From assembly GCA_050699055.1 (NCBI GenBank), contig JBOHCT010000072.1:1-18754 (forward strand): DNA of 18,754 nucleotides, written 5' to 3'. How positions within the stretch are numbered: the stretch's first letter is position 1; each line of letters begins with the position of its first letter. The notes beneath the pieces were generated by a model. It searched no databases. It was not told the origin of the DNA and saw nothing but the letters and a program-made list of their open reading frames with translations. Source of the stretch: JBOHCT01 sp050699055. Its GTDB lineage: Bacteria; Actinomycetota; Actinomycetes; Streptosporangiales; JBOHCT01. Below, one piece after another: positions 1 through 7,119 of this stretch. A program made the position numbers and the translations under genes.

Positions 1-430
1 GTGCGGCCGGCTGCGGCGCGGGCGGGGGCCCGGGGGCGGGCTCGGGCGGTGCCTCAGCGACGGCCTGCTGCGGTCCCGCGGCCTGCTCCGCAGGCGTCTC
101 CTCCGCGGCTTCCCGCTCGCCGCCCTGTGGCTCCTCGGCGGGTGCTTCCGCTGGAGGCGCGCCGCTCGGCTGCTCCCCGCCCGAGGGGGCGCCCTGCTCG
201 TCGATGACGGCGAGCTCCGACCCGACCTCGACCGTCTCGTCCTCGGACACAGAGATGCTGCGCAGGACGCCTTCGGCCGGGGAGGGGATCTCGGTGTCGA
301 CCTTGTCGGTCGATACCTCGAGGAGAGGCTCGTCGGCCTCGACCCGCTCGCCCTCCTTCTTTAGCCAGCGGGTCACGGTGCCTTCTGTCACACTCTCGCC
401 GAGGCGGGGCATTGTCACGGAGACCGGCAT
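1..430 (-). CDS. sucB: Dihydrolipoamide acyltransferase (E2) of 2-oxo acid dehydrogenase, N-terminal part
   Basis: E2 carries acyl groups on a lipoyl arm within the 2-oxoglutarate (or pyruvate) dehydrogenase complex in the cytoplasm. Only the first 143 residues are in the window; the peripheral-subunit-binding and catalytic domains lie beyond the left edge. The start is the ATG at 430, preceded by AGAAGGAG about 12 bases upstream. Residues 1-77 form a lipoyl domain beginning MPVSVTMPRLGESVTEG, with the lipoylated lysine in STDKVDTEIPSP (Lys43). An Ala/Glu/Pro-rich linker follows, as expected between E2 domains; whether a second lipoyl domain follows cannot be seen. The gene lies 53 bp downstream of lpdA on the same strand, so E3 and E2 are probably co-transcribed. 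Actinobacterial homologues are annotated sucB or dlaT, and the N-terminus alone does not settle substrate specificity. Confidence 0.9.
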   Translation of the reverse strand, partial: MPVSVTMPRLGESVTEGTVTRWLKKEGERVEADEPLLEVSTDKVDTEIPSPAEGVLRSISVSEDETVEVGSELAVIDEQGAPSGGEQPSGAPPAEAPAEEPQGGEREAAEETPAEQAAGPQQAVAEAPPEPAPGPPPAPQPAA

Positions 431-483
431 GGTTGTCTGCGACTCCTTCTGCTGGATGCCGACGCAGGCAGGCTAGCTCCCGC

Positions 484-1866
484 CTAGCCGTGCGTGTGGA
501 GCGGCTTTCCGGCGAGCGCGAGGTGAGCCTCGCCGATCGCCTCCGACATCGTCGGGTGGGGATGGATGAGCTGCGCCACCTCCGAGGGCAGCGCCTCCCA
601 GTTGGTGATGAGCTGCGCCTCCGCGACGAGGTCGCCGACATGCGCACCCACCATGTGGACGCCGAGGACCGGGCCGTCCTTGGCGGCGACTACCTTCACC
701 GCCCCTTGCGTCTGCAGGATCCTGCTCCTGCCGTTGCCCGCGAGGTCGTAGGTCTGCTCCTCGACCTCGTAGCCCCGCTCCCTGGCGACAGTGGAGGTGA
801 CGCCGACCGACGCGACCTCGGGCTGGGAGTATGTCACGCGCGGGACCCCGTCGTAGTCGATCGGCGGGGGGTTCAACCCGGCGAGCCTTTCGGCGATCAT
901 GATGCCCTCGCCGAACGCGGCGTGCGCGAGTTGCTGCCCGGGCCTGAGGTCGCCGAGCGCGGAGACCGTGTCGAGGTTCGTACGGCAGTAGCCGTCGACC
1001 TCGACGAAGCCACGCTCGCTCTCCACGCCCACCTGCTCGTAACCGAGTCCCTGGGACACCGGCCCGCGGCCGACGGCGACCAGCAGGAGCTCGGCCTCCA
1101 GGGTGTTGTCGCCCTCGAGGGTGACGACGACACCCTGCTCGGACGCTTTGACGCTCTCGAAACGTGTGCCCAGCTCGAAGCGGATGCCGCGGCGGCGGAA
1201 GGCGCGCTCGAGCAGCTTGGAGCTGGACTCCTCCTCGGTGGGCAGGAGGTGGGGGAGCATCTCGACGATCGTCACCTCCGCGCCGAACGACCGCCAGATG
1301 CTCGCGAACTCGACGCCGATGACCCCGCCGCCGAGGATGACGACGGAGGCGGGCACGTGGTCGAGCTCCAGCGCGTCCTCGCTGGTGATGACCCGCTCGC
1401 CGTCGAGCTCGATCCCGGGAAGGGACTTCGGCTGCGACCCGGTGGCGAGGAGGACATGACCCCCCTCGTAGACCGTGTCGTCCACCTGCACGGCGGTAGG
1501 GCTGACGAGCCGACCTTCGCCCTCGACGACCGTGATCCCCCGGCTCTTGACGAGGCCCTGGAGACCCTTGTACATGCGGTCGACCACGCCGTCTTTGTAG
1601 GCGTCGACCTTCGCGATATCGACACCCTCGAAGGACGCGCGGATGCCGAACGTCTCGCTCTCGCGGGTCTGGTCGGCGACCTCGCCGGCGTGGAGCAACG
1701 CCTTGGTTGGGATGCATCCGCGGTGCAGGCAGGTGCCGCCGACCTTGTCTTTCTCGACGAGGGCGACACTCATGCCGAGCTCGGCGGCACGCAGCGCGCA
1801 CGCGTAGCCCCCGCTGCCCCCTCCGAGGATCACGAGATCGAAGGTGGTGCCGCTGCTGTTCGCCAC
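484..1866 (-). CDS. lpdA: Dihydrolipoyl dehydrogenase (E3)
   Basis: This FAD enzyme reoxidises dihydrolipoyl groups of 2-oxo acid dehydrogenases and of the glycine cleavage H protein, passing electrons to NAD+. The product is 460 aa, the normal length. The N-terminal FAD motif GGGSGG is at residues 15-20. The redox-active disulfide is in GGTCLHRGCIPTK (Cys46 and Cys51); the LHR spacing residues are the usual actinobacterial variant. A second Rossmann motif, VILGGGVIGVEFAS, near residue 180 binds NAD. The C-terminal HPHPTMSEAIGEAH supplies the His437-Glu442 active-site pair. I chose the GTG at 1866 because AAGGAG lies just upstream and the family begins immediately before the FAD motif; the frame stays open further upstream but that part does not resemble the family. 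It is followed 53 bp later by sucB and is divergent from the small gene at 2029. Confidence 0.96.
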   Translation of the reverse strand: MANSSGTTFDLVILGGGSGGYACALRAAELGMSVALVEKDKVGGTCLHRGCIPTKALLHAGEVADQTRESETFGIRASFEGVDIAKVDAYKDGVVDRMYKGLQGLVKSRGITVVEGEGRLVSPTAVQVDDTVYEGGHVLLATGSQPKSLPGIELDGERVITSEDALELDHVPASVVILGGGVIGVEFASIWRSFGAEVTIVEMLPHLLPTEEESSSKLLERAFRRRGIRFELGTRFESVKASEQGVVVTLEGDNTLEAELLLVAVGRGPVSQGLGYEQVGVESERGFVEVDGYCRTNLDTVSALGDLRPGQQLAHAAFGEGIMIAERLAGLNPPPIDYDGVPRVTYSQPEVASVGVTSTVARERGYEVEEQTYDLAGNGRSRILQTQGAVKVVAAKDGPVLGVHMVGAHVGDLVAEAQLITNWEALPSEVAQLIHPHPTMSEAIGEAHLALAGKPLHTHG

Positions 1867-2028
1867 AGGACACTCCTTGTCAGGATCGTTGTACCGGATC
1901 TTCGTGGACCGTTGTCCCGAGTTGTCATCTTTCCACTTCCCCGAGGGGACGCAGCAAATCGTGTCGGGACACACGCCGCCGCTCCTTCGTTGGGACACAC
2001 AAGGAACCGTACGAGGAGGGATCGCAGA

Positions 2029-2358
2029 GTGTTTCGGCGCCTGTTCCGCAAGCACGGCCCACGCGCGTTGGGAGAGGAGCGCGACATCGTCCACCTGTCC
2101 GCCTTTGCCCGCGGGCATGGGGGGGTGGAGGGATATGTCGAGCCGCGTACGATCGTCACCGACACGACGCTCGTCCTCGTCGCGGGCTCTGGGGAGTGGA
2201 CGCGTCGCCCGGTCAGCGGCCCCGACGCCGCCAGGTCGTTCGGGCGGCGGCTCGGGGTGCCGGTCTACGACGTCACGGTGACCGGGTACCCCAACCGCAT
2301 GCGGGCGTGGAACCGTCGCCGGTCGGGTGGAAAGGACGCCTCTTGGAGTACGGACTGA
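2029..2358 (+). CDS. Conserved actinobacterial protein of unknown function, 109 aa
   Basis: I recognise this as a small protein conserved in actinobacteria, for which I know no established function. The start is the GTG at 2029 (VFRRLFRK), with GAGGAGGG ending 8 bases upstream. The product is basic at both ends. The middle holds the likely conserved core: ERDIVHLSAF, a GGVEGYVEPRTIVT segment, LVAGSGEWTRRPV, and a C-terminal VPVYDVTVTGYPNRMRAWN. There is no signal peptide, membrane span, cysteine cluster or P-loop, so it is probably a soluble cytoplasmic protein. It is divergent from lpdA across a 162-bp gap and lies 72 bp before gcvT in the same direction, so it might share control with either. 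Some databases label relatives 'oxidoreductase', but I see no nucleotide-binding motif that supports that. Confidence 0.78.
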   Translation: MFRRLFRKHGPRALGEERDIVHLSAFARGHGGVEGYVEPRTIVTDTTLVLVAGSGEWTRRPVSGPDAARSFGRRLGVPVYDVTVTGYPNRMRAWNRRRSGGKDASWSTD

Positions 2359-2430
2359 TGTCCCGCGCTAACGTCCGTACCGTGCACCGACACGAAGGCA
2401 ATGCTGTTGGTTAGGCCGGAGCTTGAGCCA

Positions 2431-3537
2431 GTGATCGACGGACAACCTCGCCGCTCGCCCCTTTACGACCGTCACCTCGTCCTCGGCGCGCGCATGGCGC
2501 CCTTCGCGGGGTGGGACATGCCGGTCGATTACAAAGGGGCCGGCACGGTCAAGGAACACACCGCTGTGCGGACGACGGTGGGCGTCTTCGACGTCAGCCA
2601 CCTCGGCAAGGTAACCGTGCGGGGGAGCGGCGCGGCCGACTACGTGAACGCGACGTTCTCGAACGACCTCGGCCGCGTGGGTCCGGGTAAGGCGCAGTAC
2701 ACCCTGCTGTGCGACGACGCGACCGGCGGCATCGTCGACGACATGATCATCTATCTGCGGGGCGACGACGAGGTTCTGACCATGCCCAACGCCGCCAACA
2801 TCGGTGAGGTCCACCGCCGCCTCTCGGCCGAGGTTCCTGGGGGCGTGCGCATCGACGACGTGCAGGACCGGTACGCCACGATCGCCGTGCAGGGCCGGTG
2901 CAGTCCCGACGTGCTCGACCGGGTCGGGCTGCCGACCGGCCACGCGTTCATGTCCTTCGTGGATGCGACATGGCGGGGGCACCCGCTGCTCGTATGCCGC
3001 AGCGGTTACACCGGCGAGCACGGGTACGAACTGCTGGTCCCCGCGGCGACGGCCGGGGAGCTGTGGGACGCGTTCCTCGAGGCGGGCGGCGATTTCGACA
3101 TCCTGCCCTGCGGGCTCGGGGCCCGCGACACCCTGCGTACCGAGGCTGGGCTCCCGCTGCACGGGCAGGACATCTCGCTCGACGTGACTCCGGTACAGGC
3201 ACGGCTGTCATGGGCCGTCGGCTGGGATAAGCCCCGCTTCTGGGGGCGGGAGGTGCTGGCTCGCGAGCGTACGGAAGGCGCCCACCGGCGGCTGTGGGGG
3301 ATCGAGGCCATCGGCCGCGGGATCCCGAGGCCGGGTATGGCCGTGAGCGACGACGACGGCCGTCCCGTGGGCGAGGTGACGAGCGGGACGTTCTCACCGA
3401 CAAGGCGGATCGGGATCGGCCTGGCCCTGCTGGATCGCCCGCTCGGTCGGGGCGACGAGGTCGCTGTCGACGTGCGGGGGCGTTCGGTGCGCATGCGCGT
3501 GGTGAAGCCGCCGTTCGTGGAGGTGTCCGCCAGGTGA
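2431..3537 (+). CDS. gcvT: Glycine cleavage system aminomethyltransferase (T protein)
   Basis: GcvT transfers the aminomethyl carbon from the lipoylated H protein to tetrahydrofolate, releasing ammonia. At 368 aa it has the usual length. Family signatures in order are PFAGWDMPV (24-32), FDVSHLGKV (53-61), the folate-contacting Asn-Asp pair (78-79) followed by GKAQYTLLCD, GGIVDDMIIYL, SGYTGEHGYELL, and CGLGARDTLRTEAGLPLHG; a C-terminal barrel domain with GEVTSGTFSPT completes it. I chose the GTG at 2431 because CCGGAG lies 9 bases upstream and the family begins near SPLYDRH; an ATG at 2401 in the same frame is possible. The stop overlaps the GTG of the next gene (GTGA), implying translational coupling. 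The other glycine cleavage genes (gcvP, gcvH) are not in the window, and I saw no glycine riboswitch in the 72-bp leader. Confidence 0.96.
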   Translation: MIDGQPRRSPLYDRHLVLGARMAPFAGWDMPVDYKGAGTVKEHTAVRTTVGVFDVSHLGKVTVRGSGAADYVNATFSNDLGRVGPGKAQYTLLCDDATGGIVDDMIIYLRGDDEVLTMPNAANIGEVHRRLSAEVPGGVRIDDVQDRYATIAVQGRCSPDVLDRVGLPTGHAFMSFVDATWRGHPLLVCRSGYTGEHGYELLVPAATAGELWDAFLEAGGDFDILPCGLGARDTLRTEAGLPLHGQDISLDVTPVQARLSWAVGWDKPRFWGREVLARERTEGAHRRLWGIEAIGRGIPRPGMAVSDDDGRPVGEVTSGTFSPTRRIGIGLALLDRPLGRGDEVAVDVRGRSVRMRVVKPPFVEVSAR

Positions 3538-4079
3538 CCGTGACCGACGTACCTCCGGCGCGTGTGCTGCTGGTCGGGATGATGGGCTCCGGCAAGTCCT
3601 CGGTGGGCAACGCGCTCGCCCGGGCGACCGACTGGCCGTTCATCGACAACGACGCCCTGGTCGCGCGCGCCACCGGCATCGTCACACCCGAGCTGCTCCA
3701 CGAGCGAGGCGAGCGCGCCCTGCGAGCGGCGGAGTCGGGCGCGCTCACCGAGGCGCTCAAGATCGCGCCGCCCATCATCGCCGGCGTCGCGGGCGGGGTC
3801 GTCACGGGCGCCGACGACCGGGACCGGTTGCGCGACGGCGGCTTCGTCGTGTGGCTGCGGGCTCGCCTCGAGACCCTGGTACGCCGGGTCGGCAGCGGTC
3901 GCGGGCGGCCATGGCTGCAAGGCGACCCCGAGGGCGCCATGCGCCGCTTGTACGACGGCAGGGAGTCGCTGTACGCCGAGGTCGCCGCCTGCGTCATCGA
4001 CGTCGACGACGCGACCCCGGAAGCCGTCGCCTCCCGCATCGTCGAGCAGCTTCGTGAGGCCCCCGCGGCCCGCGCGTAG
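3534..4079 (+). CDS. Shikimate-kinase-like P-loop kinase
   Basis: The 181-aa product has the shikimate kinase layout: Walker A GMMGSGKS (15-22), an Asp-x-Asp pair in FIDNDALV (38 and 40), a GERALRAAE segment whose Arg64 fits the shikimate-binding arginine, a glycine loop read here as Ala-Gly-Gly (86-88), a lid ending RGRPWL (Arg125 fits the RPLL arginine), and RESLYAEVA near the C-terminus. The first glycine of the family GGG motif therefore looks replaced by alanine, and RPLL has become RPWL. It may be a shikimate kinase or a paralogue with another small-molecule substrate; the usual aroK neighbours aroB and aroC are absent. The GTG at 3534 overlaps the gcvT stop, with GGAGG 10 bases upstream; a GTG at 3540 is an alternative. 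Translational coupling to gcvT suggests a shared expression unit. Confidence 0.82.
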   Translation: MTVTDVPPARVLLVGMMGSGKSSVGNALARATDWPFIDNDALVARATGIVTPELLHERGERALRAAESGALTEALKIAPPIIAGVAGGVVTGADDRDRLRDGGFVVWLRARLETLVRRVGSGRGRPWLQGDPEGAMRRLYDGRESLYAEVAACVIDVDDATPEAVASRIVEQLREAPAARA

Positions 4080-4176
4080 GGGTCAGCTTCCCGGAGATCC
4101 GTTCTTATGGTCCGAAGGGGTCAGATTCTCCACGTTCCAACCATCAAACGCGGATCATGGTTCTGGCAGCAGCCGC
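4080..4176. other. Convergent intergenic gap
   Basis: This gap separates the plus-strand kinase from the minus-strand aldo/keto reductase, which converge. It contains AACCAT (4139-4144) and ATGGTT (4157-4162), a perfect 6-bp inverted repeat with a 12-base loop. It also has a partly repeated GGGGTCAG-A/C-TTC (near 4079 and 4117). The weak hairpin could act as a two-way terminator, but it has no U-tract and a short stem. Confidence 0.25.
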
Positions 4177-5178
4177 TTAAGGACGGCCGGGCGGGCTCTC
4201 GGTCCTCGCGGGATCGCGTTCGATCACGGGATCGAGGATCTCGTCGACGCGGCGCATCAGGGCGGGGTCAAGGATGACGCCGGCAGCCTTGACGTTCTCG
4301 TGCACCTGTTCTGGACGGGTGGCCCCGACGATGGCGGCCGAGACGTTGGGATTCTGCAGCACCCACGCCACCGCGAGCTGCGCCAGGCTGAGGCCGGCCT
4401 CGCGGGCCAGCGGCTCGAGCTGCTGCACGCGGGTGAGCACGTCGTCGCGCATCCACCGCTTGATGAAGCCCGCGCCGCTCTTTTCGTCCGTGGCACGCGA
4501 CCCGGTGGGCGGTTGGGCGCCCGGGCGGTACTTGCCGGTGAGCGTGCCCTGGGCGATCGGGGAGAACACGATCTGCCCCACGCCCTCTTTCTCACAGAGC
4601 GGTACGAGCTGGCTCTCGATGATCCGCCACAGCATGTTGTACTGCGGCTGGTTCGACACGAGGCGATCGAAGCCCATCTCGTCGGCGAGCTCGAGGGCCC
4701 GGCCGATCTGGTCGGCCGTCCACTCCGACACGCCGATGTAGAGCACTTTCCCCTCTCGGAGCAGATCGTCGAAGGCGCGGAGGGTCTCCGCGAGCGGGGT
4801 CTCGTGGTCGAAACGGTGGGCCTGGTAGAGGTCGACGTAGTCGGTCTGGAGACGACGCAGCGCCCCCTCGATCGACTCCTTGATGTGCTTGCGGGACAGG
4901 CCGCGGTCGTTCTTCCCTGGCCCGGTCGGCCAGTACAGCTTCGTGCAGATCTCTAGCGCCTCGCGCCGCTGCCCGCTGAGCGCGCGTCCGAGGACCTCCT
5001 CCGCGCGGGTGCCGGCGTAGGCGTCGGCGGTGTCGAAGGTGGTGATCCCCTCGTCGAGCGCGGCGGCGACGCACGCGCGGGCCGCGTCCTCTTCCACCTG
5101 GGAGCCGTGGGTGATCCAGTTGCCGTAGGCGATCTCGCTGATCATGAGACCGCTGCCGCCGAGGTGCCGATACTCCAT
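4177..5178 (-). CDS. Aldo/keto reductase (Kv-beta-like)
   Basis: This is a 333-aa NADPH-dependent aldo/keto reductase of the (alpha/beta)8 barrel family. The catalytic tetrad is visible: Asp49 and Tyr54 in FDTADAY, Lys80 in CTKLYW, and His121 in YQAHRFD. The NADP-binding end is also present, with IGVSEW, FSPIAQGTLTGKYRPG and a C-terminal AIVGATRPEQVHEN. The start ELGGSGL-type opening (MEYRHLGGSGLMISEIAYG) matches the Kv-beta/YghZ-like subfamily. The start is the ATG at 5178; the ribosome binding site is weak (CTAGAG region), so initiation may be inefficient or leaderless. The physiological substrate cannot be read from sequence. It follows the DUF3043 gene by 19 bp on the same strand, suggesting co-transcription, and converges with the kinase gene. 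Confidence 0.93.
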   Translation of the reverse strand: MEYRHLGGSGLMISEIAYGNWITHGSQVEEDAARACVAAALDEGITTFDTADAYAGTRAEEVLGRALSGQRREALEICTKLYWPTGPGKNDRGLSRKHIKESIEGALRRLQTDYVDLYQAHRFDHETPLAETLRAFDDLLREGKVLYIGVSEWTADQIGRALELADEMGFDRLVSNQPQYNMLWRIIESQLVPLCEKEGVGQIVFSPIAQGTLTGKYRPGAQPPTGSRATDEKSGAGFIKRWMRDDVLTRVQQLEPLAREAGLSLAQLAVAWVLQNPNVSAAIVGATRPEQVHENVKAAGVILDPALMRRVDEILDPVIERDPARTESPPGRP

Positions 5179-5197
5179 GGGACAGACTCTAGCGACG

Positions 5198-5812
5198 TCA
5201 GGTCAGGCGGTCCCCGCGCTTGACCTGGGGCGGGGGCAGGCGTAGGCGGCGGATCTGCAGCGCCCGCGTCACGGCGTACCAGGCGATGCCCCGGGTGCTC
5301 TCTTCCGGGTACTTCTCCCGGACGAGACGTGAGATGCCGCGCCAGATGAACGCCGAGTCGGTGAGTACCACGACCATGATGACCGGCCAGACCACGTAGT
5401 AGGCGATGAAGCGGGTCAGCGTCGTCGGCACGAAGGTCAGCGCGATGACGACGATCATCGCGTACAGGAAATACTCACCGAGATTGCGCCGGGAGTCGAC
5501 GTAGTCGCGGGCGAGCTTGCGCGCCGGCCCCTTGTCCCGGGCGGGAAGGTAGCGCTCCTCGCCTCTGGCCAGGCCTTCCCGCTGCCGCCGGCGCTGATCG
5601 CGCTGGCGGCCCTTGACCTGGCGGTACGCCTCCTTGCGGTCGCGCGGAGCCGTGACGGGCCGCCGCCGCCGCTGTTGCTCCGCCTCGCGACGCTTGGGTG
5701 TCGGCCGGCCCTTACCCGGAGTTCCGGTGCTGGTCGCGGTCTCAGTGGCCCCGTTCGACTCCGCGGGCGACTTGGTGGTCGGCGGATCGGCGGCGCGGCG
5801 GCGTAGGAACAC
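5198..5812 (-). CDS. DUF3043 family membrane protein
   Basis: The 204-aa product matches the actinobacterial DUF3043 family, whose function I do not know. It begins VFLRRR, followed by an Ala/Thr/Pro-rich stretch. A long, very basic region follows (residues 36-80, with RREAEQQRRRR and RQRDQRRRQREG). The conserved core RYLPARDKGPARKLARDYVDSRR-like segment runs to about residue 109. Two membrane segments come next (about 114-128 and 135-157), then a basic C-terminal tail. I chose the GTG at 5812 because family members begin VFLRRR; the frame is open further upstream but that stretch looks non-coding. No good ribosome binding site is visible, and TAGTCT about 8 bases before the GTG could be the -10 of a leaderless transcript. 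It is divergent from pspA across 203 bp. Confidence 0.85.
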   Translation of the reverse strand: MFLRRRAADPPTTKSPAESNGATETATSTGTPGKGRPTPKRREAEQQRRRRPVTAPRDRKEAYRQVKGRQRDQRRRQREGLARGEERYLPARDKGPARKLARDYVDSRRNLGEYFLYAMIVVIALTFVPTTLTRFIAYYVVWPVIMVVVLTDSAFIWRGISRLVREKYPEESTRGIAWYAVTRALQIRRLRLPPPQVKRGDRLT

Positions 5813-5927
5813 GTTGGACAGACTATCGAGCGGCGAACGAACGAGTGAGCGCAGTGGATGGCCCGCATGGTAGGCGGGTCGGCCGCGAAGGGAACGAGAA
5901 GGCGAGCGCGAGCGGTCAACGGCGGCG

Positions 5928-5966
5928 GAGAACTCTCTGCCGTTCGCGTACGTTACGACATAGGGT
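5928..5966 (+). promoter_or_regulatory. Candidate promoters for the psp cassette
   Basis: Two overlapping possibilities lie upstream of pspA. One is ECF-like: AGAAC (5929-5933), 18 bases, then GTT (5952-5954). The other is a housekeeping-type -10 TAGGGT at 5961-5966 without a convincing -35. A further GGAAC at 5891-5895 is followed 18 bases later by GGTC. Mycobacterial pspA is known to be under the envelope-stress factor SigE, which makes the ECF reading attractive, but this is pattern matching by eye. Confidence 0.3.
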
Positions 5967-6015
5967 GAACCCAAACGCTCCGGCGGCCGCGACACAGAAG
6001 GGGACGCCACTCGCG

Positions 6016-6813
6016 ATGAGCTTGATGAAGCGGATGGCGATGATCTTCCGTTCCAAGGCTAACAAGGCCATGGACCGTGCGGAGGATCCGCGCGAGACAC
6101 TCGACTACTCGTACCAAAAGCAGCTCGAGCTGCTCCGCAAGGTGCGGCGCGGTGTTGCCGACGTCGCGACTTCGCGCAAGCGCGTCGAGCTGCAGATGCA
6201 GCAGCTGCAGCAGCAGTCGGACAAGCTGGAGGGGCAGGGCCGCGACGCGTTGGGCATGGGCCGCGAGGACCTTGCCCGCGAGGCACTGACCCGCCGCTCG
6301 GCGGTACAAAATCAGCTGACCGACCTCCAGCAGCAGTACGCCTCGCTCCAGGGCGAGGAGGAGAAGCTGACGCAGGCGTCGCAGCGGCTGCAGGCCAAGG
6401 TCGACGCGTTCCGCACGCGGAAGGAGACAGTCAAGGCGACGTACACCGCCGCCGAGGCCCAGACGCGTATCGGCGAGGCGTTCTCCGGTATCTCCGAGGA
6501 GATGGGGGACGTCGGGATGGCCATGCAGCGGGCCGAGGACAAGACCTCCCAGATGCAGGCGCGCGCCGGCGCCATCGACGACCTCATCGCGTCGGGTGCG
6601 CTGGAGGACGCCACGGGCTCGACCCGCGACGACATCCAGTCCGAGCTCGACAGGCTGAGTAGCCAGAACGACGTCGAGCTGGAGATGCGCCGGCTCAAGG
6701 GTGAGGTCGGCGGCGGCGAGGCGCAGAAGCAGCTCGGCGGGCAAGCCGCTTCCGATGCCACATCCGATGCTGGCCAGGAGTCTCGCCAGCGGCAACACCG
6801 GGAGGGCGCGTGA
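6016..6813 (+). CDS. pspA: Phage shock protein A / IM30 family protein
   Basis: PspA binds stressed inner membrane and, as an ESCRT-III-like scaffold, preserves its integrity. The 265-aa product begins MSLMKRMAMIFRSKANKAMD, the usual actinobacterial start. The conserved DPRETLDYSYQKQLELL segment follows at about 25-41. Residues about 45-200 are almost continuously helical with heptad-like Leu/Gln/Arg spacing (for example QMQQLQQQSDKL), as expected for the coiled-coil core. The C-terminus ends in a Gln/Ser/Gly-rich tail after MRRLKGEVGG. I chose the ATG at 6016 because the family starts there; AGAAGGGG lies about 12 bases upstream. The stop overlaps the GTG of pspAA (GTGA). It opens a four-gene cassette with pspAA, htpX and pspAB. 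Confidence 0.94.
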   Translation: MSLMKRMAMIFRSKANKAMDRAEDPRETLDYSYQKQLELLRKVRRGVADVATSRKRVELQMQQLQQQSDKLEGQGRDALGMGREDLAREALTRRSAVQNQLTDLQQQYASLQGEEEKLTQASQRLQAKVDAFRTRKETVKATYTAAEAQTRIGEAFSGISEEMGDVGMAMQRAEDKTSQMQARAGAIDDLIASGALEDATGSTRDDIQSELDRLSSQNDVELEMRRLKGEVGGGEAQKQLGGQAASDATSDAGQESRQRQHREGA

Positions 6814-7088
6814 TCGTTCGCATCATGGGCGAGGGGCAGTTCAAGCTCGACGACGCGGAGCTCGACGACCTCAACGCCCTCGACGACGCGCTGCAGCGTG
6901 CCGTCGAGACGGAAGACGAGAAGACCTTCCGCTCGGTACTTTCCGCGCTGCTCGACCGCGTACGCGAGACAGGCAAACCGCTGCCGATGGACAGCCTCGA
7001 ACCGTCCGATCTGTTGCTGCCGCCGGCCGACGCGAGCGTCGAGGACGTCCGCGAGATGCTCGGCGACGAGGGCTTGATCCCGGGGTAG
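6810..7088 (+). CDS. pspAA: PspA-associated protein PspAA
   Basis: This 92-aa acidic protein begins MIVRIMGEGQFKLDD, contains LNALDDALQRAVET and FRSVLSALLDRVRETGKPLP, and ends LLLPPADASVEDVREMLGDEGLIPG. These are the hallmarks of PspAA, a small partner usually encoded directly after pspA in actinobacteria. There are no membrane spans or cysteines. The GTG start overlaps the pspA stop (GTGA), and GGAGGG lies just upstream, so the two are translationally coupled and probably made in matched amounts. The next gene, htpX, begins 31 bp downstream. The molecular role of PspAA is not settled; physical partnership with PspA is inferred from linkage. Confidence 0.9.
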   Translation: MIVRIMGEGQFKLDDAELDDLNALDDALQRAVETEDEKTFRSVLSALLDRVRETGKPLPMDSLEPSDLLLPPADASVEDVREMLGDEGLIPG

Positions 7089-7119
7089 CGCCCGGGCGCT
7101 GACCACCAGGGGGGCTCCA

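Noticed and set aside
412..2358. A 648-codon open frame on the plus strand through lpdA
   Set aside because: It is antisense to a clear lpdA with all its motifs; only the last 109 codons from 2029 look like a real protein, so the upstream part is a GC-rich shadow frame.
2359..2430. Possible glycine riboswitch upstream of gcvT
   Set aside because: The 72-bp leader is too short and shows none of the conserved glycine aptamer core; no tandem aptamer layout is visible.
5698..6015. N-terminal extension of PspA
   Set aside because: The frame is open upstream, but PspA proteins begin at MSLMKRM, and the upstream translation is Arg/Ser-rich and unlike the family.
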